NCBI GenBank assembly: GCA_963971425.1
Contig: OZ020523.1
Coordinates: 23,107,105 to 23,171,104, forward strand
Direction: 5' to 3'
Source: Bryoerythrophyllum caledonicum
Lineage: Eukaryota > Streptophyta > Bryopsida > Pottiales > Pottiaceae
DNA length: 64,000 nucleotides
Below the pieces are notes generated by a model. That model did not search any database. It worked only from the letters and a program-made list of their open reading frames with translations, and had not been told where the DNA came from. Below, one piece after another: positions 48,151 through 57,585 of the stretch (position 1 is its first letter; each line of letters opens with the position of its first letter). The translations under genes were made by a program, and so were the position numbers.

Positions 48151-51100
48151 CGATGTGCTTCATCTTTGGACAAAAAATTGGATTTTTTGTTAAATTTAAT
48201 GTGCTTTGGTTGTCACAGTGGACAAACATGGGTGTGATTTTATGTAGATTAGTGCGGATCTGAGGACTAATGAGGCTAAGAGATAGAGAGGTGATGGTAG
48301 ATTTGGGAGATGAAGAGATTTCTAAGAGAAGTCTGGGAAGCCAGGCACCTTCATAGGCGCTTAGGGAGAGGCTCACATATTCCGATTCAGTGGAAGACTA
48401 GGCAGTAGTTTGTTGTCGTTTGGATTGCCACGTGATGGCAACTCCGGTGAGTGTGAAATAGAAATCCCTTATGGATGGACGGATTTCATGGCAGGCTGCT
48501 CATTGAGGCCTTGGGCTGGGGTAGTGTCTTGGCGATTGTAGAAGAGACGATAAGAAGAGGTTTTCTTCACAAACATGAGGATGTGATGAATTGCGGCTAG
48601 GTAGGGCACTTGTCGATGAGTCATATAGGGAGAGACTAATCCAACAGAGTACGCTAGGTTGATTCTAGTATTTGTGAGGAAATCAATTTGCCTACGAGCA
48701 GACAGTAAGAAGTGGCGTCTAGTGGGGGGGATCCCATGTTGGTAAGCAGATGCAGTCCAGCTGGAAGACGTGTGTTTTTTGGTCTACAATCTAACATGCC
48801 AAAGTCTTTTAAGAGTTTGAGTGTATACTTGGTTTGATGTAGAAAGATACCTACTATAAGATGTTCAATATGTATGCCAATATATTTGTTCACGAGTCCG
48901 AGTTCGGTAATGTCGAATTCTTGATGAAGTTGTTGCTAGAGACATTTGATTTCTTGTTTATCACCACGAGTGAGGAAAAGATTGTCAACATAACTAGTAG
49001 AATTGTCTTGTTGTCTCCCAAGCCTTTATTGGAAAGATTATGGTCGTTGTCACTTCGCGGAAAGCCTTGTGGAAGAAGGAAGGCATTGATTCTCGTGTAC
49101 CACATGCGGATACTCTGACAGAGTCCATAAAGCGCCTTCTTCAGCTTGCAGACTAGGTGTTCTTTACCTAGCTCTATGAAACCTTCCGGTTGCTACATAT
49201 AGACTTCCTCTTCTAAGTTTCCGTAGAAGAATGTTGTTTTAATATCTATGTAGTGAATATGGTGACCAAGTTGTGCAGAGCAAGCTGTCAATGTCCTAAT
49301 GGTTGACCATTTACAATGGGGGCAAACACCTCGTTGAAGTCGATATCTTGCCTTTGCTCAAAGCCTCATGCAATGAGCCGCACCTTCAGGCGGGGTGGTT
49401 CACCTGGTGATGTTGTTTTTGTTTTGAATACCCATTCAACGGAGATGGATTTTTTTCCGCGTGGTAGGTGAACTAAGTCCCAAACCTCGTTGCGATAGAT
49501 GGAGTTCATTTCGTCTCGCATGGCATTGATCCATTTGGATGGCGAGATGCTTGTTGGTAGTCAAAATTGTCCTCTAAAATAGTTGCATCACTGGATTCAG
49601 TGAGACATATGTCAAAAAATTTAGGAGAAACTGAGAGGATGTAATTGTCCAATCTCACACTTTGCTTTCTAAAGCGGGTAGATCTTCTCGGTGGATGCCG
49701 AGATACGTCATGAGATAGTGGTGGGTTGCTATCGGATTCAATAGATAAGGTTGCGGCAGGTGATGAGGGCCTTGGTGCGAGGCAGATGTTAGAATTTTGA
49801 CTGGAGGACATTAGTTCTGGAGGCACAAGTGGCGGCAGGCTCGAGAAGGAGCCAGGAGGTTGGATTGAGGCAAGAACAAGAGCTCAGGCTGAGTCAATGT
49901 CGTGGAGCGAGGCCTTGGAGCCTAACACGGCACGAGTATAGGGCCTCGAGCAAGGGGGATGCCCATTGGAGCACGGTTGGGGGGGTCGCTGGGTATATGT
50001 CAGGTGGAGCTAGGAGGGCGTGGATCAAGTAACGTCGGCCATGCATGACTTGCATGGCCTGGATCAGGCGAGTATCCCGATGAGATGGGATACCTAGAGT
50101 CGAACCTTGGGAATCCCTACGAACTGTCGGCTCGTGAGAGTGCTTGGCTAGATCATATAATATTTTCGGGAGGAACTATAATAGTGGAGTCCGATATGGT
50201 AGGTTGAATTTGCGATGTTGTTATGCCATTAAGGATCAAGAACACGTCAAGGGCTTCATAAGCCGTTCAGTGTAGTATTTGAGGAAGAAGTAAGGTTGCC
50301 AAGTACTGCCTCATTAAATTGGACATTGCTTGATATAAGTATCTTGGAGCGCTAAAAGTCATAGCACCTGTATGCCTTGGATTGGTCGTCATAACCAATG
50401 AATGTAGATATCATGGATTTAGGTTGATGTTTTGTACCTGTTTCGATATGAACATATGCTCTGGAGCCAAAAACGCGGAGATGAAAGACATCCAATTTAT
50501 GGTGAGAATAGCATTTGAATGGAGCAATCAAATAAAGTGCACGGTGTGGCATTCTGTTGATGGTATAATTAACCGTGCGGAGAGCTTCCTCCCATAGAAG
50601 AGTTGGAAAGTTGGCACCAAAAAGTAGTTTTCGCATGGTTTCACAAAGATGTCGATTTTTTCTCTTTGCTATGCCATTTTGCTAAGGTGTATGAGGATTA
50701 GATGACGTTGAATTCCTTGTTGAGCACAATAAGTGTTGAAGTCATTAGATAAGTATTCTCCACCATGATTTGTGCGACGACATGGGATAGCCTGCAAGGT
50801 TTGCCTCTCTACCATGTGTTGAAAGTTTCAAAATGTAGGAAAAGTGGCGACCTTGGAGGCTAAGCAAAATACCCACATGTGTGGTGAAAAGTCATCAATG
50901 AAGGTGAGAACATACTTTGAACTTGTAAATGATGTGAGGAAATGGGTTACATAGATCCGAGTGAATAAGCTCTAACTGTCTTGTAATTTGGGTGAAGTTG
51001 TAACGAGGAATAGGATGTATGTGTTGTTTCTCTCAAATGCAAGGTTTGTAGGTTGGTTGAATGTTTAGAGTAGAGGGAGCCTTGTAACTAATCCATGCCT

Positions 51101-51640
51101 GGAGAAATTGTTTAGAGTTTGATAATTCAGGTGCCCAAGTCTCCTATGCCGTAGTTCTGTTAATCAAGGAGGTGTGAGAGCTGCAACATTTAATGAGAGA
51201 GGTGGATATAGACTTGTGTTACCTGCGAGTGAGGTATTGAGCCTATAGAGACTCTTAGAATGAAAGCGCGAACCTGTAAATATATCCCATTGAGGATTTT
51301 TTGGCAAATACTCAGCGGGTGTGTGGTCCAAATAGTGTAAAATAGCCCTAATTAATCAGTAACTGATAGCAAATTCTTGCATAAACCAGGCGCATAAAGA
51401 ACATCGGAGATCCGTTTATTCCTAGGTAAAATAATTGCACCTTGTGCATTTACAAGAAGTGCGCGACCATTTGCCGTAGTGATCTCAGAGTTGGATCCTT
51501 TCCTGAGACCGGATAGAAGTGTTCTATCACCAGTATCATGTGTACTAACGCCTGCTCTACTAGATCCTCTGGCGTTGTGCCCTCTCCCGCCTCTCCCTAG
51601 GGAGGTGTCCTGCGACAATGAGAGCCTCTTCAATGTTGTT
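48151..51640 (-). pseudogene. Copia pol remnant
   Basis: On the minus strand, in order: pre-integrase region (GRALLVNAQGAIILPRNKRI, DVLYAPGLCKNLLSV), integrase C-terminal part (FGANFPTLLWEEALRTVNY, VFGSRAYVHIETG), linker (PPRRSTRFRKQSVRLDNY), reverse transcriptase (GNLEEEVYM stop QPEGF, VCKLKKALYGLCQS, and YVDN where YVDD is required), then KYTLKLLKDFGMLDCRPKN and RNase H (FVHCDNQSTLNLTKNPIF, KMKHI). Many stops and frameshifts. The RNase H tail (HHHFEREHILYEEIDLHYIS, DILTKALSRTKF) lies beyond the hAT-like insertion at 45355-45230. Confidence 0.9.
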
Positions 51641-51699
51641 CCCGTTTTTGAATTGAGAGCGTTGGTTGTCCTCTTGAAGGATGAGTGCCTGTAGTTCGG

Positions 51700-52329
51700 T
51701 GTAGGTAATTGATGTTCCCTATTTGCTGGATTTTTACAAAAATTTGCTCAATTGTTTGGAAGACTCATGAGGATTCTATCCGTAAGTTCTTCACCCGGTA
51801 CAGGTGAGTTGGTGTTTACTAGTTGTGCTGTAAGAAAGCTAATATTTCTTAGATGTTGTTCCTCAGCATTCTATTTATCAATCATCCTAAGATTATACAA
51901 CTGATTTTTAATAGCTAGGCTTCTGTTGCTTGAGGTGGACTCAAGCAAGGTGAGTAGCTTAATCCACATCTCTCTAGGTTCTTTAAACGGCATAATGTGA
52001 GGAAGGAGAGAGTCCTTAATTGTGGCGATTATGATGCGTTTTGCCTTTGTCTTCTATCTCTGTAGCAGCTGTGGATGTGCGATCTTTGAAGTAGGATTCT
52101 TGGCCTTGCCTTGGGCTTCCGCTGTGTCGATAGTGGTTGCTAATGAATCTCCAACTTCGGATTTGCCCGCGTACTCCGGTGAATCAGTTGTGAGGTCTGG
52201 ATCCACTATGTATCACAGAAGCTCGTCCTGTAGCGTCATGCTGATCTTGTGAGACCATAGTGCGTAGTTAGTCGCTACTTGAAGCTTGGCGTTCTCACGC
52301 GTGTCCACACCATGTAAGATTGGATCCAT
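51700..52329 (-). pseudogene. Copia gag remnant
   Basis: Starts MDPILHGVDTRENAKLQVA at 52329, with WSHKISMTLQDELL and a stop where Trp is expected, then LTTDSPEYAGKSEVGDS and NLRMIDK. Several stops. Gag forms the virus-like particle around the element RNA. Confidence 0.82.
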
Positions 52330-52573
52330 TGAGCTGACAGATGATAGCAGTAAGTGCAAGATAAGGAATAAGAACAAGTCTGACAAACTTGATGGTTTGC
52401 GATGTTGCTAACTTGCTTGGTGGCGGATGCCGAATTACTGCAGTTGGTGTATAAAAACACCTTGTTGTTGTCGGAAGGTATGCAGCGCCTGATGACGCAA
52501 TGTAATCACAGTCTTGATTTGTAGCCTCTTGTCTGTAGCGTCCTCGGTCGCGCAACGGTACCTAGTGTCTGTA

Positions 52574-54671
52574 CAGTCAGGTACACTTCATTTACGAATT
52601 CTTGACTGCAGCAGTAATGCACAGGGAAGTTCATGAACTTGGCAAAGCTGTATCATGCTCAAAAACAGTCCGAATTTCAAACCGAAAGTTGCTGTGGGTT
52701 CCTAGTGAGGAGTACTTTATTTACACAAGAAATATGTGCATGAAAACTTCAAAATAATGAAGCATTGTACAATGAATGTGCAAACTGCCTACCATCGAGT
52801 GCTACCCCCCCTTGCTGAAATCACGGCTTGCATTCGTTTAGACATGGTTTGAATCAGCCGTTGGAGTTGTTCTAGAGAAATGTCATTCCAAATGACTTGA
52901 ATGAGTGCACTCATTTCCTCCTTGTTGCTCGGTCTCTTGTAATAACGAACCTTGTCTTTCATGGTTTTCCAAACGTTCTCAATGGGGTTCAAGTCCGGTG
53001 AATTTGCAGGCCATTGCAATTTTTGCATGCCATGTGCTTGTCTCCAAAGTTTAGAAAGCTTAGCACGATGCATTGGAGCGCCATCTTCCATTAGGAGAAG
53101 TTCATGTGATGCATCGTGCATGAAATAAAAGCCACAGAGAACACTATCATAGACATGTTTCACTAAAGCAATTGCTGTTCGCTCCCCTTCTGGCAAAAAA
53201 ACGAGAGGACTCTTGTCGAAGCCTGTGAATGCTCCCCACACCATAACGGATGTTCTCCCTGATTTGAATGTTGGCGCAAGACATTGGTCAGCATATCTTT
53301 CATGACTTTTTCTCCAAACTTGAATCCGTTGAGAATCTTTACCCAATTCAAAAGAACATTCATCGGTCCAGATAATCTTTGACCAATCCTCGGCTGTCCA
53401 ATGCCTGTATCTACGAGCAAAGGTTAATATCTTTTTTCTATGAATTACACTAAGGTAGGGTTTCCTTATAGCTACTCGACTTCCAAATCCAAGTCGTCGG
53501 ATGTGCTTGCAGATGGTGTTTCTATGAACTCCAAAAATCTCTGCAAGTGATACTAAATTTAATTGACGATCTCCATGAATGAGGCGTGCTAGATCCCTAA
53601 CTGTACGATCAGATAGCTTTGGTGGTCGCGGTTTAGGTTTTTGAGTGGTATTCAATCCAAATTTCTTCCACTTTGTCAAAACTGTGGAAACGGTAGAACG
53701 AGGCATTCCTAGTATTTCTGCAATTCGTCCAGATTTTATCCCACCATTTCTCATTTCTATGATTAGACCCCTCTCATGATTGCTCAATGTTCGTGTGCGC
53801 ATGATAATCTGTAGATTGCAATTAAGTCTATGAGAATTGAAGAAAAAATTGAAAATTTATTGTAACATTAGACCAAAGGAGATATGGATATAAAACTCAC
53901 CAAGTATAGATTTGAAGATGATGTGGAATCGAGAAGAAACGATTGAAGTGGAGTTCAACTGTGAAGAAGTTGAGCTCAGAAGAAGCTGAAACAGCTCATC
54001 TTGACTCATCCATGATCTGAAATGGAGATGAACTGATTTGAAGATGAAGGCTACATGAGGTCAAATGAACTCAACATGCACTCAAAATGAGCTCAACATG
54101 CACTCAAAGTGGTCGGAGCTTCATATGGCTAGATCATGGCTAGAACAGATCAATGAAGAAGAAGTCCAAACAGATTATCCCATAAGCATCGGCGCTCTGC
54201 AATCGGACAATTATAAGTACCCCCTCCTCAAGATGTTGGGCACAATTGAACAGAATCAGTGAGCATTCAACTTCTGGGTGCAGCCCAATGATGTCTGAAA
54301 ATGCAGGGCGAGGGAGCAGTGCAGAATTTCGATCACACGGAAAGTTGATTCTAAGTGCATGGGGGAGCAAACCTGAATTGAGGATTTGTGCCTGATATAC
54401 CCCTCAATCGGGAGAACGAAGGCGATAAGTATGGGGTGGCGGCGAGGCCATGTGAAGGAGTTATGAGTTTTGATTTTTTCAGCCCACAATGGTAATGCAT
54501 CTGACGGCGGAGAATAAAGCCTTTGGAGTAGGTCTAGCAGAGGGACCAAGTCGCAAATTTTGGAAGTCAAAAGCCATCTCTACCAATGCTGGCAAATGGT
54601 GAAAATTTTGGAAACTGTGAGGAGCAGGGAAGGCTGAGGGCCAGAATTCGTAAATGAACTGTACCTGACTG
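52574..54671 (-). mobile_element. Tc1-B element, apparently intact
   Basis: 2098 bp flanked by TA at 52572-52573 and 54672-54673. The 29-bp terminal inverted repeats start CAGTCAGGTACA and end ACGAATTCT, with a single mismatch. It is inserted in the untranslated leader of Copia. With an intact transposase it is the youngest-looking mobile element in the window. Confidence 0.95.
52789..53802 (-). CDS. Tc1 transposase, DD34E, intact 337 aa
   Basis: Uninterrupted ORF starting MRTRTLSNHERGLIIEMRNG. Residues 1-110 contain two helix-turn-helix units (GRIAEILGMPRSTVSTVL and SLAEIFGVHRNTICKHIRRL) separated by a basic linker KPKPRPPKL. The catalytic triad is D147 (IIWTDECSFELG), D240 (LLLMEDGAPMH) and E275 (SPDLNPIENVW), spacing 34. 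The usual GG(R)P-type hook is replaced by KPRPPK. The length is typical for Tc1. It cuts the element ends and inserts at TA. The block FKSGRTSVMVWGAF and FELGKDSQRIQVW look, from memory, more like Tc1 transposases of basidiomycete fungi than of plants. It is unlike Tc1-A in sequence. Confidence 0.95.
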   Translation of the reverse strand: MRTRTLSNHERGLIIEMRNGGIKSGRIAEILGMPRSTVSTVLTKWKKFGLNTTQKPKPRPPKLSDRTVRDLARLIHGDRQLNLVSLAEIFGVHRNTICKHIRRLGFGSRVAIRKPYLSVIHRKKILTFARRYRHWTAEDWSKIIWTDECSFELGKDSQRIQVWRKSHERYADQCLAPTFKSGRTSVMVWGAFTGFDKSPLVFLPEGERTAIALVKHVYDSVLCGFYFMHDASHELLLMEDGAPMHRAKLSKLWRQAHGMQKLQWPANSPDLNPIENVWKTMKDKVRYYKRPSNKEEMSALIQVIWNDISLEQLQRLIQTMSKRMQAVISARGGSTRW

Positions 54672-54756
54672 TACAGTAGATCTGTGGTCGAACTCGTTGT
54701 GATCCGAGAAGCTTGCTACTGGCCGAGTGTATAGATCTGGATGAGATCCGATCTGA

Positions 54757-54945
54757 AATCCAATTAGTATTGGGCTGTATGTAGTTGAATATGAGAATTC
54801 TAGAGTGTGTTGAGTAACCCAGTGAGAGAAGAAATCGCTCTGAAACCCAATCAGTATTGGGCTGCATGTAGTTGAATATGAAAATTCTAGAGTATGTGTT
54901 AAGATTACTTGGTGAGAGAAGAAATCGCTCACAGAAGAAAGCGCC
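54757..54945. repeat. Tandem duplication in Copia leader
   Basis: Two units of about 90 bp on the minus strand, recognisable by GAGCGATTTCTTCTCTCAC and CAGCCCAATACTRATTGG. Confidence 0.85.
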
Positions 54946-54975
54946 GAGGTGAAGAGTGAGACTTGCTCACTGAGC

Positions 54976-54992
54976 GAGATCGCTTTGATACA
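54976..54992 (-). other. Copia primer-binding site
   Basis: TGTATCAAAGCGATCTC directly after the 5' LTR is a slightly mutated TGGTATCAGAGC, complementary to initiator Met tRNA, the normal Copia primer. Confidence 0.8.
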
Positions 54993-55171
54993 TGATTGTA
55001 AGGTCACCATTGTATCAAATGTGACGAGAGATGAAGTATTTGGCCGAAGGGCCAAGATATATATAGAGAGTAACAACTATTCACAGGACGTGGTAAGGCT
55101 GTCCAGTGGTCTGACGTGATGAATAATCACAATAGGATTAACAGCCGAGTACCTAACAGAGTATGCTAACA
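54993..55171 (-). repeat. Copia 5' LTR
   Basis: 179 bp, starting TGTTAGCATACTC and containing the TATATATATC promoter-like stretch. Confidence 0.93.
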
Positions 55172-55671
55172 AGGTGGCACACATAGCGTCCGAGTTGAAC
55201 GTGCTGGGCTTTTGGCGCATGCAATGCACTCTGCACACGATCCCGGCCTCCGCGATGGAGGCCGGCGGGAGAGCTCCTCCACCGACGAGCACTCTGGAGG
55301 ACGCGCACGTGCCGCACTCGTCGCCGCAGTCGAAAGCGGCCGTGGTGGACAGCAATGCCCTGGAGGGCGAGTTCCTGGCGGGGCTACTGAGCAAGGACGA
55401 GCCGCTGGTGCTGCACAAGAAGGCATGAGAAGCTGGAGTGCTGGTGCTTGATCTTCCTGACCAGGGTGACGGTGGTGCCGTCGGTGAAGAACTTCCAGCT
55501 GGTGACGTCCACTGAGGCCCTGATGTCCCACAGCGACCACGACAAGGTGCTGCTGCAGTTTGGGAAGATCGGGACGGACATGTACACGATGAACTACCGG
55601 TACCCTCAGTCCGCGTTCCAGGCATTCGCGATCTGTCTGTCCAGCTTGGACTCGAGTGCGTTCAAACTTTA
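55172..55671 (+). pseudogene. Tubby C-terminal segment
   Basis: Last exon of the split Tubby-like gene: AHIASELNVLGFWRMQCTLH, TIPASAMEAGG, a variable insert, [12 protein letters not shown], a one-base frameshift near 55425, then [39 protein letters not shown] and [16 protein letters not shown]. The canonical C-terminal CLSSFDTKLACE is altered. The GC-rich coding bias is still strong compared with the flanks. Confidence 0.9.
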
Positions 55672-56461
55672 ACCAGCATGCTTTAACCCTAAACCCTAAA
55701 CCTAAGCCAACATGGGCACTGCCCTTAACTCTTTAGTGACCAACTTTTACTTTGAATGTGTATAATCTGAATTCATATGAAATCCGTGAAGAATAATATT
55801 GTAAAGAACCATTACCATCTCACAAAAACCCAAGACCGTCATCCTCAACTGGTCATAAACAAGCCTTACCTTACATACAGCTCCAGGGACATCATCTAAA
55901 AGAGGAAGAGGTTCGATCTTTGAAGCAGATAATTATTTTTTTGGTTATGAGATGGTGATGGTACACGCCAGACTCTAAAGACATGTCAGATGCACATTCT
56001 TCACCCATGAAATCATATCGAAGGAGGATGTATGATCTTATGAATTTCTCATGATTTTTTCCTTTTCTCCAAAGCCAACTAAATACTTGCAGATAGAGAG
56101 TCAAAATCTTTGCAGTTGCTAAAGATACCCAACTTGAACTTGAATTCAGCTGCGTACCAAGGATTTCAATTCAGCTGCATCACATCAGAAAGTTGATAAT
56201 TGAGGCCGCTCATCCAAACGATAGAGCTCATGTTCAGAGAAATTTTGACCACTCAAGCAAGAAGTACAATGTAATTGGCAACAACAAAATGATTCGTGAC
56301 ACTCGCCTGATCCAGCAATTTGTCCTGCAAACAACCAACATAATGTTATTTATTAATGAGATTCGAAACCCTAATCACATACCCTTTCACTCAACATAGA
56401 ATCACAAGTCAGATTGGAAAAGACTGACTAATCCTCCCTCTCTTAATTAAAACGAAAACTC
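55672..56461. other. Spacer
   Basis: No gene recognised. At 55726 TTAACTCTTTAGTGACC resembles the left end of MITE d at 57225. Confidence 0.4.
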
Positions 56462-56960
56462 ATGACTGCATACCACATTCCGCTCAAACGCAATGATATC
56501 AATACCAGGGAAGTTTAGATGTACTTGACCAGTAGAGAATATATATTCAGAACAGACAGACTTTGTTGTAATGTAGCAACTGATTGGGTCTCTCGGGATA
56601 GACTGGCCACCAAAAAACATCAGGAACGTTACTGAACACCGAGTATTCTCATGGAAACCTTCACGAAATGTGAGTTACCCTGTCCATTCCGAAGTCCAAG
56701 TCTGGCTGAGGCATATACGGCCGAACACAATGGCGGCATCCACCTCGGCCAGCACTTTCTTAGAATCGGCACTTTCCTCTGACGGTGCAGGTCGAATGCC
56801 CTTGGACAGGAAGTGATGCAAGTCTAGGACATAAGGCATCTCGTCTGGTGTGATGAATGAGGATGATGTACCGCCTCGACGAGGCCCTCCGTGACGAGCT
56901 CCTAGACGACGGCTTGCTCCTCGCAACTCGGTCCTTAATGACGCCAAGCCTCATGAACAG
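56462..56960 (-). pseudogene. Duplicated fragment of RH29 exon 4 and flank
   Basis: 56462-56570 matches 57399-57510, just downstream of RH29, and 56570-56945 matches 60302-60660, covering RH29 exon 4 and part of the following intron. So a copy of the 3' flank is fused to a copy of exon 4. On the minus strand it still reads [20 protein letters not shown] and GIRPAPSE, but a deletion of about 14 bp near 56735 and other indels break the frame. Retained intron sequence shows a DNA-level duplication, not retroposition. Confidence 0.85.
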
Positions 56961-57228
56961 CTACGAGTCTTTTTCTAATGGAAATACGCTGCCGCTGTGA
57001 ATGGCAAACTTTCAAACGTAATCAGGTACAAGCACAAGAAACTCTTCCGGGTAAACTTTGTCTGAACATGCGAGACTTGTACCTGAAAACTCATGTCTGA
57101 ACATGCAAGACTGAGTTTTGATCGTATTACTGTACATGACTCTAAATGTGGAAGTCTCATTTTCCAATTCTCTCAGCCTGCTTGGCGCCTTGGTAACCTT
57201 ATGGGATAAACATGGGCAGTGCCCTTAA

Positions 57229-57380
57229 CTCTTTAGAGACCATCTTTTTACATTGAATGTGTTAAATCTCAATTCACTAACATCTTTCATTAGGAGGTAA
57301 TTTGAATATCTCAACCTTATCATGTTCAAATACGACACCATACATGTAGAATACCAGTGGCACCTTCTGACGTTTAAGGG
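57229..57380. mobile_element. TTAA-flanked MITE d
   Basis: 152 bp between TTAA at 57225 and 57381. Its right end CCCTTAAACGTCAGAAGG and interior (ACATCTTTCATTAGGAGG) match MITE a in inverted orientation. Confidence 0.6.
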
Positions 57381-57585
57381 TTAAACTTTAGGTGATCATG
57401 GCTGCATACAACATTCTGCTCAAACGCAATGATATCAATACGAGGGAGGTTTGAACGTACTTAATCAGTAGATAATATACATTTCAGAACAAACGGACTT
57501 TGTTGATAAATGGTGAGATTAGGGCGCAGTTAAACAAGCTTATGATGCCCGAATTTGTAGTAATGGAGCCCAGAACTAGATATAT

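Larger units (their letters stand above)
44861..55171 (-). mobile_element. Copia LTR retrotransposon inserted in Tubby gene
   Basis: Minus-strand element with LTRs at 54993-55171 (5') and 44861-45040 (3'), starting TGTTAGCATACTCTGTTAGG and ending CTTACAATCA. Target duplications are AGGTG and ACGTG. A primer-binding site follows the 5' LTR and a purine tract precedes the 3' LTR. Gag, protease, integrase, reverse transcriptase and RNase H remnants follow in Ty1/Copia order. The total of 10.3 kb includes Tc1-B (2.1 kb) and a hAT-like element (2.8 kb); without them it is about 5.4 kb. Confidence 0.93.
42257..55671 (+). pseudogene. Tubby-like protein gene, shattered by transposons
   Basis: Exon pieces on the plus strand: 42257-42344 (PGPQKNPL, stop, CFIKRDKTTSTYELFLGLPP), 42825-42917 joined to 44600-44616 (RKLLLAAKEPQH, DYIISDDTSRESDT then YVGKLR), and 44739-44860 joined to 55177-55671 (SNFLG, QPPHNLVVAP, HFGSYNV then AHIASELNVLG and onward). 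These are consecutive segments of the plant TULP tubby domain, which binds phosphoinositides. Tc1-A splits the second piece at a TA. Copia splits the third within GTG, with ACGTG/AGGTG duplications. Independent stops (42291, TGA near 44812) and frameshifts also disable it. The N-terminal F-box exons were not found. Confidence 0.88.

Noticed and set aside
55077-55625. 182-codon minus-strand ORF
   Set aside because: It is antisense to the Tubby C-terminal exon, which has clear homology on the plus strand.
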